Assembly: GCF_050948175.1 (NCBI RefSeq)
Contig: NW_027490231.1
Location: 744,001-808,000 of the forward strand
Length of the DNA: 64,000 nucleotides
Source: Xylocopa sonorina
Taxonomy: Eukaryota > Arthropoda > Insecta > Hymenoptera > Apidae
Direction of reading: 5' to 3'
Shown here: positions 28,307 through 39,957 of the stretch, one piece after another
Layout of the letters: every line of letters begins with the position of its first letter
Position numbering within the stretch: the stretch's first letter is position 1
Program-made: the position numbers and the translations under genes
The notes under the pieces: model-generated
The model's database searches: none
What the model saw: the letters and a program-made list of their open reading frames with translations, nothing else
Told to the model about the DNA's origin: nothing

Positions 28307-28313
28307 TATAAAA
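28307..28313 (+). promoter_or_regulatory. Putative LTR TATA box (TATAAAA)
   Basis: A clean TATAAAA lies 80 bp into the LTR, flanked by CGGTC (28,299-28,303) and GACCG (28,321-28,325) as an inverted pair. Transcription would be expected to start near 28,340. No convincing initiator motif was identified. Confidence 0.5.
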
Positions 28314-28660
28314 CGCGTATGACCGGGTCCGTCGATTCTGGCAAGACGCGGGCACCGTAAACAATCGCGAACGCGTGTAAGGAGGGATTTTACTTACCTT
28401 TCGCTGATTTCCCTCTTCTACTTTCAGATGTGGCGATCGTCGAAGGTCGTTCTCGAGGGAGGAGTCGGCGTACGGCTGGCTGGAATCGGCGTTGTGACGG
28501 TGGAAGCTGCGATGAATGTCGCCGTCCGCCGATGAACGAAGAATTCTGGCGTTTTACCAACGTATTCCGCACGAGATAATGGATTAAATTCTTCCTCCCG
28601 GCGCGAAGAGTTCGTTTATAAACACTCAAGTTGTTACGAACTTGGAAGAATTTGTATTAA

Positions 28661-28666
28661 AATAAA
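28661..28666 (+). terminator. Putative LTR polyadenylation signal 1 (AATAAA)
   Basis: AATAAA in an AT-rich stretch about 350 bp downstream of the TATA box. Together with the second signal it would mark the end of the R region of the LTR. Confidence 0.4.
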
Positions 28667-28720
28667 TTTGAATTTAGAAATGGAGATGGAATGAACTAGA
28701 ACTTGATGTGGTAGAAAAAT

Positions 28721-28726
28721 AATAAA
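28721..28726 (+). terminator. Putative LTR polyadenylation signal 2 (AATAAA)
   Basis: Second AATAAA, 60 bp after the first, followed by GTATATTC. I cannot tell which of the two is used. Confidence 0.4.
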
Positions 28727-28955
28727 GTATATTCTAAATCAAAGAGTACAAGAACAATTATTTCTAAGTATTAAGACTAGGTTAACTATGAATTAGGAAT
28801 TAGAACAAAGTCTTTAGAACTAGGAACCTCATCGAGGCTGCGCGACGGCCCTAAGGCGCGACTTGGAAGAGACTTGGAATTAGAAGTGCCCGAAGGCGGG
28901 ATAGAACTGTACCGTACTGACGGTACTGACTGACTGTGTCTGACTGTCCGTCATG

Positions 28956-29036
28956 ACTGTCTCTAATTGACTGTAGAGACTAACTGTCTCTAATTGACTG
29001 TGGAGACTGACTGTCTCTGATTGACTGTGGAGACTC
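28956..29036 (+). repeat. 27-bp minisatellite, three copies, inside the LTR
   Basis: ACTGTCTCT begins copies at 28,956, 28,983 and 29,010, and a partial fourth follows at 29,037. Each unit holds GTCTC(T)...(A/G)GAGAC, a 5- to 6-bp stem with a loop of about 10 nt. The short GTACTGACGGTACTGACTGACTG run just before it looks like degenerate seed sequence. An open + strand frame runs on from 29,021, but its translation resembles no protein I recognise. Confidence 0.85.
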
Positions 29037-29451
29037 ACTGTGTCTCCCAAGATGCGTCTGCGACCTCTCTGACTCTCGGAGCGCTTCGGTCGCGTGCGAA
29101 CGTAGGTGGGAGTATGTGGAGAGCGCGTGCCGCTGAGGCGGTCGCGATTTCGCGCGTCGCGGCTTACTTAATTAGCGCAACTTATGAATTCAGAGGTACA
29201 AGAATGAAATTAGAAATTACGCCTTAAATGTAAAATGTGTGTTGTTTATGTCGTTATAAAGTTGTGTCTTGTAAATTCTATGAGCTAGGAATACAGAGCT
29301 TAGAATGTAAGTGTATATATATAATGTTAATTAATAATCTTAGAAATAGTATTTTGGGCATGGCAGATCTGGGATGGTGAAATCGTAGAGTCCTTTGTAC
29401 GGTGAGGGTTCCCGTCGTCGGATCTCGTAGAGGTTGATTCTCCTGGTACGT

Positions 29452-29751
29452 CCCTGGAGTGAGCGAGAGGGCGAGTTTCCCTGCAGGTAAGAGTGAGACG
29501 GTGGGTGACTCCTTGAGTGGGAGCGAGACAGCGCACATGGTCCTTGGTGCGAGCGAGATGGCGCACGAAGTCCTAGGTGCGAGTGGGACAGAGTGTGTTG
29601 CCCTTGGAGCGAGAGATGTGGCGAACACCTCTGCGGGTGCGAGTGAGACGGAGGGTAGGTCCCTTGGAGTGAGAGAGAAGGCGAGCACCTCTGCGGGTGC
29701 GAGCGAGTCGATGGTCGTAGCCCTTGGCCTGAGTGAGACGGCGAGTTGCGC
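29452..29751 (+). repeat. 30-bp minisatellite, about ten copies, inside the LTR
   Basis: Units starting CCTTGG(A/T)G or TGCGGGTG with a GCGAG(T/C)GAGACGG-like core recur at 29,511, 29,542, 29,572, 29,602, 29,632, 29,662, 29,692 and 29,722. Two more degenerate units precede them. From 29,602 two unit types (CCTTGG and TGCGGG) alternate, so the effective period there is 60 bp. Because 30 is a multiple of three, frames on both strands stay open and give 10-residue repeats (GASET-like on +, SLAPRT-like on -). I take these to be non-coding. Confidence 0.88.
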
Positions 29752-29835
29752 CTGGGTGTTGCCTGTGGTGCAGGCGCGTGAGGGTGGTTGCTGTGGTGCG
29801 TTGAGAGGGTGGCAGGCGGCACGCCTGACGTCACA

Positions 29836-29839
29836 TACG
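29836..29839. other. Target site duplication, right (TACG)
   Basis: TACG directly after the GACGTCACA end, followed by ATACGTAG, where the satellite resumes in the same phase. The exact match suggests a fairly young insertion. Confidence 0.85.
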
Positions 29840-30579
29840 ATACGTAGCCATCTGCAAACGCTATTTCCTTGCAGGGGAGTGTCCCATTTACATTCATTTG
29901 AAGTGTAGACGAGGAATACATGACACTTCGCAAATCATATTATATCTTACCATGAAACATAGAAATGAGATGCGATATCGCGTTTTAAGAAGCATTAGAA
30001 CACTATTGCTACGATAGGTAGAAATTTGCAAACGCTATTTCCTTGCAAGGAAGTGTCGCATTTACATTCGTTTGCAGTGTAGACGAGGAATACATAACAC
30101 TTCGCAAATCATATTATATCTTACCATGAAACATGGAAATGAGTTGCGATATCGCGTTTTAAGTATCATAAGAACTCTATTGCTACGATACTCAGACATC
30201 TGCAAACGCTATATCCTTGCAAGGAAGTGTCGCATCTACATTCATTTGAAGTGTAGACGAGGAATACATAACACTCCGCAAATCATATTACATCTTACCA
30301 TGAAACATAGAAAAGAGATGCGATATCGCGTTTTAAGAAGCATTAGAACTCTATTGCTACGATACGTAGACATCTGCAAACGCTATTTCCTTGCAAGGAA
30401 GTGTCGCATTCACATTCATTTGAAGTGTAGACGAGGACTACATAACACTTCGCAAATCATATTATATCTTACCATGAAACATAGATATGAGATGCAATAT
30501 CTCGTGTTAAGAAGCATTTGAACTCTATTGCTACGATACGTAGACATCTGCAAACGCTATTTCCTTGCAAGGGAGTGTC

Positions 30580-32494
30580 GCATTTACATTCATTTGAAGT
30601 GTAGACGAGGAATGCATAACACTTCGCAATGAATATTATATCTTACCATGAAACATAGAAATGAGATGCGATATCGCGTTTTAAGAAGCATTAGAACTCT
30701 ATTGCTACGATACGTATACATCTGCAAACGCTATTTCCTTGCAAGGAAGTGTTGCATTTACATTCATTTGAAGTGTAGACGAGGAATACATGACACTTCG
30801 CAAATCATATAATATCTTACCATGAAACATAGAAATGAGATGCGATATCGCGTTTTAAGAATCATAAGAACTCTATTGCTACGATACGTAGACATCTGCA
30901 AACGCTATTTCCTTGCAAGGAAGTGTCGCATTTACATTCATTTGATGTGTAGACGAGGAATACATAACACTTCGCAAATCATATTATATCTTACCATGAA
31001 ACATAGGAATGAGATGCGATATCGCGTTTTAAGAATCATAAGAACTCTATTGCTACGATACGTAGACATCTACAAACGCTATTTCCTTGCAAGGAAATGT
31101 TCCATTTACATTCATTTGAATCGTAGACGAGGAATGCATAACACTTCGCAATGAATATTATATCTTACCATGAAACATAGAAATGAGATGCGATATCGCG
31201 TTTTAAGAAGCATTAGAAATCTATTGCTACGATACCTAGCCATCTGCAGACGCTATTTCCTAGCAAGGATGTGTCGCAGTTACATTCATTTGAAGTGTAG
31301 ACGAGGAATACATAACACTTCGCAAATCATATTACATCTTACCATGAAACATAGAAATGAGATGCGATATCGCGTTTTATGAATCATAAGAACTCTATTG
31401 CTACGATACGTAGACATCTGCAAACGCTATTTCCTTGCAAGAAAGTGTCGCATTTACATTCATTTGAAGTGTAGACGACGGATACATAACACTTCGCAAA
31501 TCATATTATACCTTACCATGAAACGTAGAAATGAGATGCGATATCGCGTTTTATGAATCATAAGAACTCTATTGCTACGATACGTAGACATCTGCAAACG
31601 CTATTTCCTTGCAAGGAAGTGTCGCATTTACATTCATTTGATGTGTAGACGAGGAATACATAACACTTTGCAAATCATATTATATCTTACCATGAAACAT
31701 AGAAATGAGGTGCGATATCGCGTTTTAAGAAGCATTAGAACTCTATTGCTACGATACCTAGCCATCTGCAGACGCTATTTCCTAGCAAGGATGTGTCGCA
31801 GTTACATTCATTTGAAGTGTAGACGAGGAATACATAACACTTCGCAATGAATATTATATCTTATCATGAAACATAGATATGAGATGCAAAATCTCGTTTT
31901 AAGATGCATTTGAACTCTATTGCTTCGCGACGTAGACATCTGCAGACGCTATTTCCTTGCAAGGAAGTGTCGCATTTACATTCGTTTGCAGTGTAGACGA
32001 GGAATACATAACACTTCGCAAATCATATTATATCTTACCATGAAACATGGAAATGAGTTGCGATATCGCGTTTTAAGTATCATAAGAACTCTGTAGCTAC
32101 GATACCTAGACATCTGCAGACGCTATTCCCTTGCAAGGAAGTGTCGCATTTACATTCATTTGAAGTGTAGACGAGGAACACATGACACTTCGCAAATCAT
32201 ATTATATCTTACCATGAAACATAGAAATGAGATGCGATATCGCGTTTTAAGAAGCATTAGTACTCTATTGCTACGATAGGTAGACATTTGCAGACGCTAT
32301 TTCCTAGCGAGGAAGTGTCGCATTTACATTCATTTGAAGTGTAGACGAGGAATACATGACACTTCGCAAATCATATTATATCTTACCATGAAACATAGAT
32401 AAGAGATGCAATATCTCTTTTTTAAGAAGCATTTGAACTCTATTGCTTCGATACGTAGACATCTGCAAACGCTATTTCCTAGCAAGGAAGTGTC
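30580..32494 (+). repeat. Block E, copy 1 of an 11-monomer tandem duplication (1,915 bp)
   Basis: Followed directly by a near-identical copy at 32,495-34,409. Private markers are CGTATACATCTGC, the GAAATGTTCCATTTAC unit, GAAATGAGGTGCG, CTAGCCATCTGCAG with CAAGGATGTGTCGCAG, ATTCGTTTGCAGTG, and the ATAAGAGATGCAATATCTC unit. Visible differences are few (CGTTTTAAG against CGTTCTAAG near 30,677 and 32,592; CTGTAGCTAC against CTATAGCTAC near 32,092 and 34,007). Confidence 0.9.
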
Positions 32495-34409
32495 GCATTT
32501 ACATTCATTTGAAGTGTAGACGAGGAATGCATAACACTTCGCAATGAATATTATATCTTACCATGAAACATAGAAATGAGATGCGATATCGCGTTCTAAG
32601 AAGCATTAGAACTCTATTGCTACGATACGTATACATCTGCAAACGCTATTTCCTTGCAAGGAAGTGTTGCATTTACATTCATTTGAAGTGTAGACGAGGA
32701 ATACATGACACTTCGCAAATCATATAATATCTTACCATGAAACATAGAAATGAGATGCGATATCGCGTTTTAAGAATCATAAGAACTCTATTGCTACGAT
32801 ACGTAGACATCTGCAAACGCTATTTCCTTGCAAGGAAGTGTCGCATTTACATTCATTTGATGTGTAGACGAGGAATACATAACACTTCGCAAATCATATT
32901 ATATCTTACCATGAAACATAGGAATGAGATGCGATATCGCGTTTTAAGAATCATAAGAACTCTATTGCTACGATACGTAGACATCTACAAACGCTATTTC
33001 CTTGCAAGGAAATGTTCCATTTACATTCATTTGAATCGTAGACGAGGAATGCATAACACTTCGCAATGAATATTATATCTTACCATGAAACATAGAAATG
33101 AGATGCGATATCGCGTTTTAAGAAGCATTAGAAATCTATTGCTACGATACCTAGCCATCTGCAGACGCTATTTCCTAGCAAGGATGTGTCGCAGTTACAT
33201 TCATTTGAAGTGTAGACGAGGAATACATAACACTTCGCAAATCATATTACATCTTACCATGAAACATAGAAATGAGATGCGATATCGCGTTTTATGAATC
33301 ATAAGAACTCTATTGCTACGATACGTAGACATCTGCAAACGCTATTTCCTTGCAAGAAAGTGTCGCATTTACATTCATTTGAAGTGTAGACGACGGATAC
33401 ATAACACTTCGCAAATCATATTATACCTTACCATGAAACGTAGAAATGAGATGCGATATCGCGTTTTATGAATCATAAGAACTCTATTGCTACGATACGT
33501 AGACATCTGCAAACGCTATTTCCTTGCAAGGAAGTGTCGCATTTACATTCATTTGATGTGTAGACGAGGAATACATAACACTTTGCAAATCATATTATAT
33601 CTTACCATGAAACATAGAAATGAGGTGCGATATCGCGTTTTAAGAAGCATTAGAACTCTATTGCTACGATACCTAGCCATCTGCAGACGCTATTTCCTAG
33701 CAAGGATGTGTCGCAGTTACATTCATTTGAAGTGTAGACGAGGAATACATAACACTTCGCAATGAATATTATATCTTATCATGAAACATAGATATGAGAT
33801 GCAAAATCTCGTTTTAAGATGCATTTGAACTCTATTGCTTCGCGACGTAGACATCTGCAGACGCTATTTCCTTGCAAGGAAGTGTCGCATTTACATTCGT
33901 TTGCAGTGTAGACGAGGAATACATAACACTTCGCAAATCATATTATATCTTACCATGAAACATGGAAATGAGTTGCGATATCGCGTTTTAAGTATCATAA
34001 GAACTCTATAGCTACGATACCTAGACATCTGCAGACGCTATTCCCTTGCAAGGAAGTGTCGCATTTACATTCATTTGAAGTGTAGACGAGGAACACATGA
34101 CACTTCGCAAATCATATTATATCTTACCATGAAACATAGAAATGAGATGCGATATCGCGTTTTAAGAAGCATTAGTACTCTATTGCTACGATAGGTAGAC
34201 ATTTGCAGACGCTATTTCCTAGCGAGGAAGTGTCGCATTTACATTCATTTGAAGTGTAGACGAGGAATACATGACACTTCGCAAATCATATTATATCTTA
34301 CCATGAAACATAGATAAGAGATGCAATATCTCTTTTTTAAGAAGCATTTGAACTCTATTGCTTCGATACGTAGACATCTGCAAACGCTATTTCCTAGCAA
34401 GGAAGTGTC
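32495..34409 (+). repeat. Block E, copy 2 (adjacent)
   Basis: Back-to-back second copy of 30,580-32,494 at an offset of 1,915 bp (11 monomers plus one base). Adjacent copies of equal length are the direct product expected from unequal crossing-over. Confidence 0.9.
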
Positions 34410-34506
34410 GCATTTACATTCATTTGATGTGTAGGCGAGGAATACATAACACTTCGCAAATCATATTATATCTTACCATGAGACATAGAAATGAGATGCA
34501 ATATCG

Positions 34507-34990
34507 CGATTTAAGAATCATAAGAACTCTATTGCTACGATACTCAGACATCTGCAAACGCTATTTCCTTGCAAGGAAGTGTCGCATCTACATTCATTTG
34601 AAGTGTAGACGAGGAATACATAACACTCCGCAAATCATATTACATCTTACCATGAAACATAGAAAAGAGATGCGATATCGCGTTTTAAGAAGCATTAGAA
34701 CTCTATTGCTACGATACGTAGACATCTGCAAACGCTATTTCCTTGCAAGGAAGTGTCGCATTCACATTCATTTGAAGTGTAGACGAGGACTACATAACAC
34801 TTCGCAAATCATATTATATCTTACCATGAAACATAGATATGAGATGCAATATCTCGTGTTAAGAAGCATTTGAACTCTATTGCTACGATACGTAGACATC
34901 TGCAAACGCTATTTCCTTGCAAGGGAGTGTCGCATTTACATTCATTTGAAGTGTAGACGAGGAATGCATAACACTTCGCAATGAATATTA
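34507..34990 (+). repeat. Copy of the 30.15-30.64 kb segment
   Basis: Matches about 30,155-30,640 at an offset of 4,352 bp (25 monomers plus two). Markers are GATACTCAGACATC, GTGTCGCATCTAC, CACTCCGCAAATC, AGAAAAGAGATGCG and CTCGTGTTAAG. It is followed by another block E copy, just as the original is, so the order across 30.1-36.4 kb is X-E-E-X-E. Confidence 0.85.
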
Positions 34991-36440
34991 TATCTTACCA
35001 TGAAACATAGAAATGAGATGCGATATCGCGTTCTAAGAAGCATTAGAACTCTATTGCTACGATACGTATACATCTGCAAACGCTATTTCCTTGCAAGGAA
35101 GTGTTGCATTTACATTCATTTGAAGTGTAGACGAGGAATACATGACACTTCGCAAATCATATAATATCTTACCATGAAACATAGAAATGAGATGCGATAT
35201 CGCGTTTTAAGAATCATAAGAACTCTATTGCTACGATACGTAGACATCTGCAAACGCTATTTCCTTGCAAGGAAGTGTCGCATTTACATTCATTTGATGT
35301 GTAGACGAGGAATACATAACACTTCGCAAATCATATTATATCTTACCATGAAACATAGGAATGAGATGCGATATCGCGTTTTAAGAATCATAAGAACTCT
35401 ATTGCTACGATACGTAAACATCTGCAAACGCTATTTCCTAGCGAGGAAGTGTCGCATTCACATTCATTTGAAGTATAGACGAGGAATACATAATACGTCG
35501 CGAATCATATTATATCTTATCATGAAACATAGAAATGAGATGCGATATCGCGTTTTATGAATCATAAGAACTCTATTGCTACGATACGTAGACATCTACA
35601 AACGCTATTTCCTTGCAAGGAAATGTTGCATTTACATTCATTTGAATCGTAGACGAGGAATGCATAACACTTCGCAATGAATATTATATCTTACCATGAA
35701 ACATAGAAATGAGATGCGATATCGCGTTTTAAGAAGCATTAGAAATCTATTGCTACGATACCTAGCCATCTGCAGACGCTATTTCCTAGCAAGGATGTGT
35801 CGCAGTTACATTCATTTGAAGTGTAGACGAGGAATACATAACACTTCGCAAATCATATTACATCTTACCATGAAACATAGAAATGAGATGCGATATCGCG
35901 TTTTATGAATCATAAGAACTCTATTGCTACGATACGTAGACATCGGCAAACGCTATTTCCTTGCAAGAAAGTGTCGCATTTACATTCATTTGAAGTGTAG
36001 ACGACGGATACATAACACTTCGCAAATCATATTATACCTTACCATGAAACGTAGAAATGAGATGCGATATCGCGTTTTATGAATCATAAGAACTCTATTG
36101 CTACGATACGTAGACATCTGCAAACGCTATTTCCTTGCAAGGAAGTGTCGCATTTACATTCATTTGATGTGTAGACGAGGAATACATAACACTTTGCAAA
36201 TCATATTATATCTTACCATGAAACATAGAAATGAGGTGCGATATCGCGTTTTAAGAAGCATTAGAACTCTATTGCTACGATACCTAGCCATCTGCAGACG
36301 CTATTTCCTAGCAAGGATGTGTCGCAGTTACATTCATTTGAAGTGTAGACGAGGAATACATAACACTTCGCAATGAATATTATATCTTATCATGAAACAT
36401 AGATATGAGATGCAAAATCTCGTTTTAAGATGCATTTGAA
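34980..36440 (+). repeat. Block E, copy 3, with one extra monomer
   Basis: Matches block E at an offset of 2,437 bp, then 2,611 bp. The 174-bp step reflects an extra unit at about 35,400-35,575 with GTCGCGAATCATATT and GAAGTATAGACG. Its last part is itself the start of the 12-monomer block below. Confidence 0.85.
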
Positions 36441-38017
36441 CTCTATTGCTTCGCGACGTAGACATCTGCAGACGCTATTTCCTAGCAAGGAAGTGTCGCA
36501 GTTACATTCATTTGAAGTATAGACGAGGAATACATAACACTTCGCAAATCGTATTACATCTTAGCATGAAACATAGAAATGTGATGCGATATCGCTTTTT
36601 AAGAAGCAGCAGAAATCAATTGCTACGATACGTAGACATCTACAAACGCTATTTCCTTGCAAGAAAGTGTCGCATTTACATTCATTTGAAGTGTAGACGA
36701 CGGATACATAACACTTCGCAAATCATATTATACCTTACCATGAAACATAGAAATGAGATGCGATATCGCGTTTTAAGAATCATAAGAACTCTATTGCTAC
36801 GATACCTAGACATCTGCAGACGCTATTTCGTGGCAAGGAAATGTTGCATTTACATTCATTTGAAGTGTAGACGAGGAATACATAACACTCCGCAAATCAT
36901 ATTATATCTTACCATGAAACATAGAAATGAAATCCGATATCGCGTTTTAAGAAGCAGCAGAAATCAATTGCTACGATACGTAGACATCTGCAAACGCTAT
37001 TTCCTTGCAAGAAAGTGTCGCATTTACATCCATTTGAAGTGTAGACGACGGATACATAACACTTCGCAAATCATATTACATCTTACCATGAAACATAGAA
37101 ATGAGATGCGATATCGCGTTTTAAGAAGCAGCAGAAATCAATTGCTACGATACGTAGACATCTGCAAACGCTATTTCCTTGCAAGAAAGTGTCGCATTTA
37201 CATTCATTTGAAGTGTAGACGACGGATACATAACACTTCGCAAATCATATTATACCTTACCATGAAACGTAGAAATGAGTTGCGATATCGCGTTTTAAGA
37301 ATCATAAGAACTCTATTGCTACGATACGTAGACATCTGCAAACGCTATTTCCTTGCAAGGAAGTGTCGCATTTACATTCATTTGATGTGTAGACGAGGAG
37401 TACATAACACTTTGCAAATCATATTATATCTTACCATGAAACATAGAAATGAGGTGCGATATCGCGTTTTAAGAAGCATTAGAACTCTATTGCTACGATA
37501 CGTAGACATCTGCAAACGCTATTTCCTTGGAAGGAAGTGTTGCATTTACATTCATTTGAATCGTAGACGAGGAATGCATAACACTTCGCAATGAATATTA
37601 TATCTTATCATGAAACATAGGTATGAGATGCAAAATCTCGTTTTAAGAAGCATTTGAACTCTATTGCTTCGCGACGTAGACGTCTGCAGACGCTATTTCC
37701 TAGCAAGGAAGTGTCGCATTTACATTCATTTGAAGTGCAGATGAGGAATACATAACACTTCGCAAATCATATTATATCTTACCATGAAACATAGAAATGA
37801 GATGCGATATCGCGTTTTAAGAAGCAGCAGAAATCCATTGCTACGATACGTAGACATCTGCAAACGCTATTTCCTTGCAAGAAAGAGTCGCATTTACATT
37901 CATTTGAAATGTAGACGAGGAATACATAACACTCCGCAAATCATATTATATCTTACCATGAAACATAGAAATGAGATGCGATATCGCGTTTTAAGGATCA
38001 TAAGAACTCTATTGCTA
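35930..38017 (+). repeat. Block F, copy 1 of a 12-monomer tandem duplication (2,088 bp)
   Basis: Followed directly by 38,018-39,957. It contains several units with AGCAGCAGAAATC and GACGACGGATAC, and CATGTGATGCG-like changes. It holds one of the longest stop-free stretches of the array (36,446-37,594). Confidence 0.88.
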
Positions 38018-39957
38018 CGATACGTAGACATCTGCAAACGCTATTTCCTTGCAAGAAAGTGTCGCATTTACATTCATTTGAAGTGTAGACGACGGATACA
38101 TAACACTTCGCAAATCATATTATACCTTACCATGAAACGTAGAAATGAGATGCGATATCGCGTTTTATGAATCATAAGAACTCTATTGCTACGATACGTA
38201 GACATCTGCAAACGCTATTTCCTTGCAAGGAAGTGTCGCATTTACATTCATTTGATGTGTAGACGAGGAATACATAACACTTTGCAAATCATATTATATC
38301 TTACCATGAAACATAGAAATGAGGTGCGATATCGCGTTTTAAGAAGCATTAGAACTCTATTGCTACGATACCTAGCCATCTGCAGACGCTATTTCCTAGC
38401 AAGGATGTGTCGCAGTTACATTCATTTGAAGTGTAGACGAGGAATACATAACACTTCGCAATGAATATTATATCTTATCATGAAACATAGATATGAGATG
38501 CAAAATCTCGTTTTAAGATGCATTTGAACTCTATTGCTTCGCGACGTAGATATCTGCAGACGCTATTTCCTAGCAAGGAAGTGTCGCAGTTACATTCATT
38601 TGACGTATAGACGAGGAATACATAACACTTCGCAAATCGTATTACATCTTAGCATGAAACATAGAAATGTGATGCGATATCGCTTTTTAAGAAGCAGCAG
38701 AAATCAATTGCTACGATACGTAGACATCTACAAACGCTATTTCCTTGCAAGAAAGTGTCGCATTTACATTCATTTGAAGTGTAGACGACGGATACATAAC
38801 ACTTCGCAAATCATATTATACCTTACCATGAAACATAGAAATGAAATCCGATATCGCGTTTTAAGAAGCAGCAGAAATCAATTGCTACGATACGTAGACA
38901 TCTGCAAACGCTATTTCCTTGCAAGAAAGTGTCGCATTTACATCCATTTGAAGTGTAGACGACGGATACATAACACTTCGCAAATCATATTACATCTTAC
39001 CATGAAACATAGAAATGAGATGCGATATCGCGTTTTAAGAAGCAGCAGAAATCAATTGCTACGATACGTAGACATCTGCAAACGCTATTTCCTTGCAAGA
39101 AAGTGTCGCATTTACATTCATTTGAAGTGTAGACGACGGATACATAACACTTCGCAAATCATATTATACCTTACCATGAAACGTAGAAATGAGTTGCGAT
39201 ATCGCGTTTTAAGAATCATAAGAACTCTATTGCTACGATACGTAGACATCTGCAAACGCTATTTCCTTGCAAGGAAGTGTCGCATTTACATTCATTTGAT
39301 GTGTAGACGAGGAGTACATAACACTTTGCAAATCATATTATATCTTACCATGAAACATAGAAATGAGGTGCGATATCGCGTTTTAAGAAGCATTAGAACT
39401 CTATTGCTACGATACGTAGACATCTGCAAACGCTATTTCCTTGGAAGGAAGTGTTGCATTTACATTCATTTGAATCGTAGACGAGGAATGCATAACACTT
39501 CGCATTGAATATTATATCTTATCATGAAACATAGATATGAGATGCAAAATCTCGTTTTAAGAAGCATTTGAACTCTACTGCTTCGCGACGTAGACATCTG
39601 CAGACGCTATTTCCTAGCAAGGAAGTGTCGCATTTACATTCATTTGAAGTGTAGATGAGGAATACATAACACTTCGCAAATCATATTATATCTTACCATG
39701 AAACATAGAAATGAGATGCGATATCGCGTTTTAAGAAGCAGCAGAAATCCATTGCTACGATACGTAGACATCTGCAAACGCTATTTCCTTGCAAGAAAGA
39801 GTCGCATTTACATTCATTTGAAATGTAGACGAGGAATACATAACACTCCGCAAATCATATTATATCTTACCATGAAACATAGAAATGAGATGCGATATCG
39901 CGTTTTAAGGATCATAAGAACTCTATTGCTACGATACGTAGACATCTGCAAACGCTA
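38018..39957 (+). repeat. Block F, copy 2 (one monomer shorter)
   Basis: Second, adjacent copy of block F. The offset is 2,088 bp to about 38,830 and 1,914 bp after it. The unit with CGTGGCAAGGAAATG near 36,829 of copy 1 has no counterpart here. Confidence 0.88.

Larger units (their letters stand above)
28314..28955. other. LTR interior without recognisable gene
   Basis: Between the TATA box and the 27-bp repeats lies unique sequence. A GC-rich part reaches about 28,620, followed by an AT-rich part with many GAATTAGAA-like words and the two AATAAA signals. A 79-codon open frame on the - strand (28,390-28,629) is Arg/Ser-rich with no domain I recognise, and is not called as a gene. Confidence 0.6.
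28228..29835 (+). mobile_element. Solo LTR of a retrotransposon (1,608 bp), probably Ty3/gypsy-like
   Basis: The only non-satellite DNA in the window. It starts TGTCACGTC and ends GACGTCACA, so it has the TG...CA ends and short imperfect terminal inverted repeat (8 of 9) usual for LTRs. It is flanked by a perfect 4-bp duplication, TACG. It contains a TATA box at +80 and AATAAA signals at about +434 and +494, in the order expected of an LTR. No second copy, primer-binding site, gag or pol sequence is present, so I read it as a solo LTR left by recombination between two LTRs. A 4-bp duplication suits Ty3/gypsy elements, but the family is inference. A non-autonomous DNA transposon with short inverted ends is the main alternative. 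Orientation is taken from the TATA and polyadenylation signals. Base composition is clearly richer in G+C than the satellite, above all in its 3' third. Confidence 0.75.

Noticed and set aside
28390..28629. 79-codon - strand open frame in the LTR
   Set aside because: Arg/Ser-rich, no recognised motif, lies within the putative transcribed LTR region in antisense; length is within chance.
28228..29835. Complete retrotransposon or a DNA transposon with transposase
   Set aside because: Only 1.6 kb, with no reverse transcriptase, integrase or transposase-like frame and no internal direct repeat that would mark two LTRs. Solo LTR fits best, though a non-autonomous DNA element is not excluded.
29278..29933. 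Overlapping open frames on both strands of the LTR 3' third (136, 197 and 149 codons)
   Set aside because: All run through the 30-bp minisatellite, whose period is a multiple of three. The 10-residue repeats appear in several frames at once, which real coding would not show.
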